From contig NC_084832.1 of NCBI RefSeq assembly GCF_033115175.1, positions 12,761,342 to 12,825,341 of the forward strand: a stretch of DNA of 64,000 nucleotides, read 5' to 3'. The position numbers and the translations under genes are program-made. This DNA comes from Lepus europaeus (taxonomy: Eukaryota > Chordata > Mammalia > Lagomorpha > Leporidae). Of this stretch, positions 63,093 through 64,000 are shown piece by piece. How positions within the stretch are numbered: the first letter of the stretch is position 1; every line of letters starts with the position of its first letter. The notes under the pieces are model-generated. The model was not told where the DNA came from. It worked only from the letters and a program-made list of their open reading frames with translations, and did not search any database.

Positions 63093-63305
63093 GCCTCCAG
63101 GTTGCCAATATCGGGTGAGAGACAAAGTCACCTGCGATTGTGCAGCCCTGAGTGGGGACCAGGCGCTGGCCGGTGTTCCTGGGGTGCCGTGTAGAAGCTG
63201 CAGCGTGGTTCAGGGTGAGATTGCAAGAGAGAGGCTGGACTCAGGCCATCTGAGTAGTCAGATGTTATAGGTGGAGGTGATGAACAACCAAAGGCAGGTG
63301 CTAAG

Positions 63306-63686
63306 GATGTGGTTTGAGTGTGACCTCCAGGGATCGATGTGCTGAAGGCGTGGTTCCCAGTGTGGGGATGTTGCGAGGTGGTGGACTGCCTTCAGAAGAG
63401 GCTAATGTAGTTCTCAGGGACCCTGGGTAGTTCCTGAGAGAAGGTTGTTAGAAAGCGGGGAGCCTGGCGCCTCCCTCTCTCCAGCTCCTGTCTCACCCTG
63501 GGATCTCTCCCTCCCCACCATGTTCCCGCTGTGTGATGATGGCTACCATGAGGTCCCCAGCACAGCTGAACTGATGCTGGCACAATGCCCTTGAACCTCA
63601 GAACCATGAGCTAAGTGAACCTCTTTTCATTATAAAATACCCAGCCTGCGATATTTTGTTACAGTGATAAAAAATGGAACTATGCA
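63306..63686 (+). mobile_element. MaLR-type solo LTR
   Basis: ATGTGGTTTGAGTGTGACCTCC through GAACCATGAGCTAAGTGAAC, CTCTTTTCATTATAAAATACC and TTTTGTTACAGTGATAAAAA matches the order of mammalian MaLR LTR landmarks. It holds its own polyadenylation-type region. No internal gene is seen. Confidence 0.7.
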
Positions 63687-64000
63687 GAGAGAGGAAATTA
63701 GGGCATGGAATTATGTAATTTAACTGGGGGGGCTGGGTTGTCATGATGTTGTACTGGGGCAAGAGTGGCAGCAGGGAGTCCTGGGAACAGGGCCCCTACA
63801 GAGGTCCTGGTGATGGGGTGTGTTTTGGACAACTGGTTGACCACACTGGCTGAGGCTGCAGTGGGACGTGAGACAGAGAAGGCTCAAGGAAATGATTTGA
63901 CTCCAGCCGACGGGGGGAAGGAGGTAGCAGGGCCGGTAGTGAGGGCAGGAGCTGGTTTGGGGCACAAAGTCGTTTCTCTGGAGGTGCCAGGCAGACAGGA
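63687..64000. other. Right end, nothing recognised
   Basis: Unique G-rich sequence with no coding or repeat landmark seen. Confidence 0.35.

Overview
The window is mammalian and almost certainly lagomorph, most likely European rabbit. The main evidence is about three dozen copies of the tRNA-like C-repeat SINE that is specific to rabbits, hares and pikas (head GGCCGGCGCTGTGGC, RNA polymerase III B-box-like GGTTC.AGTCC, AAATAAATAAAT tail). The only protein genes I can support are two divergent zinc-finger transcription factor genes: ZIC2 on the minus strand (coding 29496 down to 25969, three exons, 531 residues) and ZIC5 on the plus strand (coding 39511 to 44752, two exons, 636 residues). They lie head to head about 10 kb apart. 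From memory this is the arrangement on human 13q32, here reversed, so the left flank should lead towards PCCA and the right flank towards CLYBL. No exon of either neighbour was recognised.

Layout. 1-12 kb is a graveyard of repeats: two old L1 elements, both antisense, cut by many C-repeat SINEs and one MaLR-type LTR. 12-25 kb is mostly unique non-coding DNA with separate CpG islands (about 14.1-14.8, 20.0-20.6 and 22.3-24.0 kb) and AT-rich, motif-dense blocks that look like developmental enhancers. 25-29.5 kb is ZIC2. 29.5-39.4 kb is the shared intergenic region: a very large CpG island over the ZIC2 promoter, then AT-rich candidate enhancers, then a CCAAT-rich ZIC5 promoter. 39.5-47.1 kb is ZIC5, with a 3.3 kb intron and a likely 2.3 kb 3' UTR. 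47-56 kb is again unique non-coding DNA with CpG islands at about 49.8-51.2 and 52.4-53.9 kb. 56.3-63.7 kb returns to dense SINEs, a LINE fragment and a MaLR LTR.

The strongest large-scale signal is the contrast between the repeat-packed ends and a 44 kb core (about 12.0-56.3 kb) in which I could find no SINE, LINE or LTR. This fits the known behaviour of loci for developmental regulators, where dense cis-regulation excludes insertions. ZIC2 and ZIC5 are related nuclear proteins with five C2H2 fingers, important in forebrain, neural tube and neural crest development; a divergent pair set in one enhancer-rich domain suggests shared regulation.

All assignments come from reading the sequence and from memory of the families. 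No database search, alignment or CpG calculation was run. Conservation claims for the candidate enhancers are inference from composition and motifs only.
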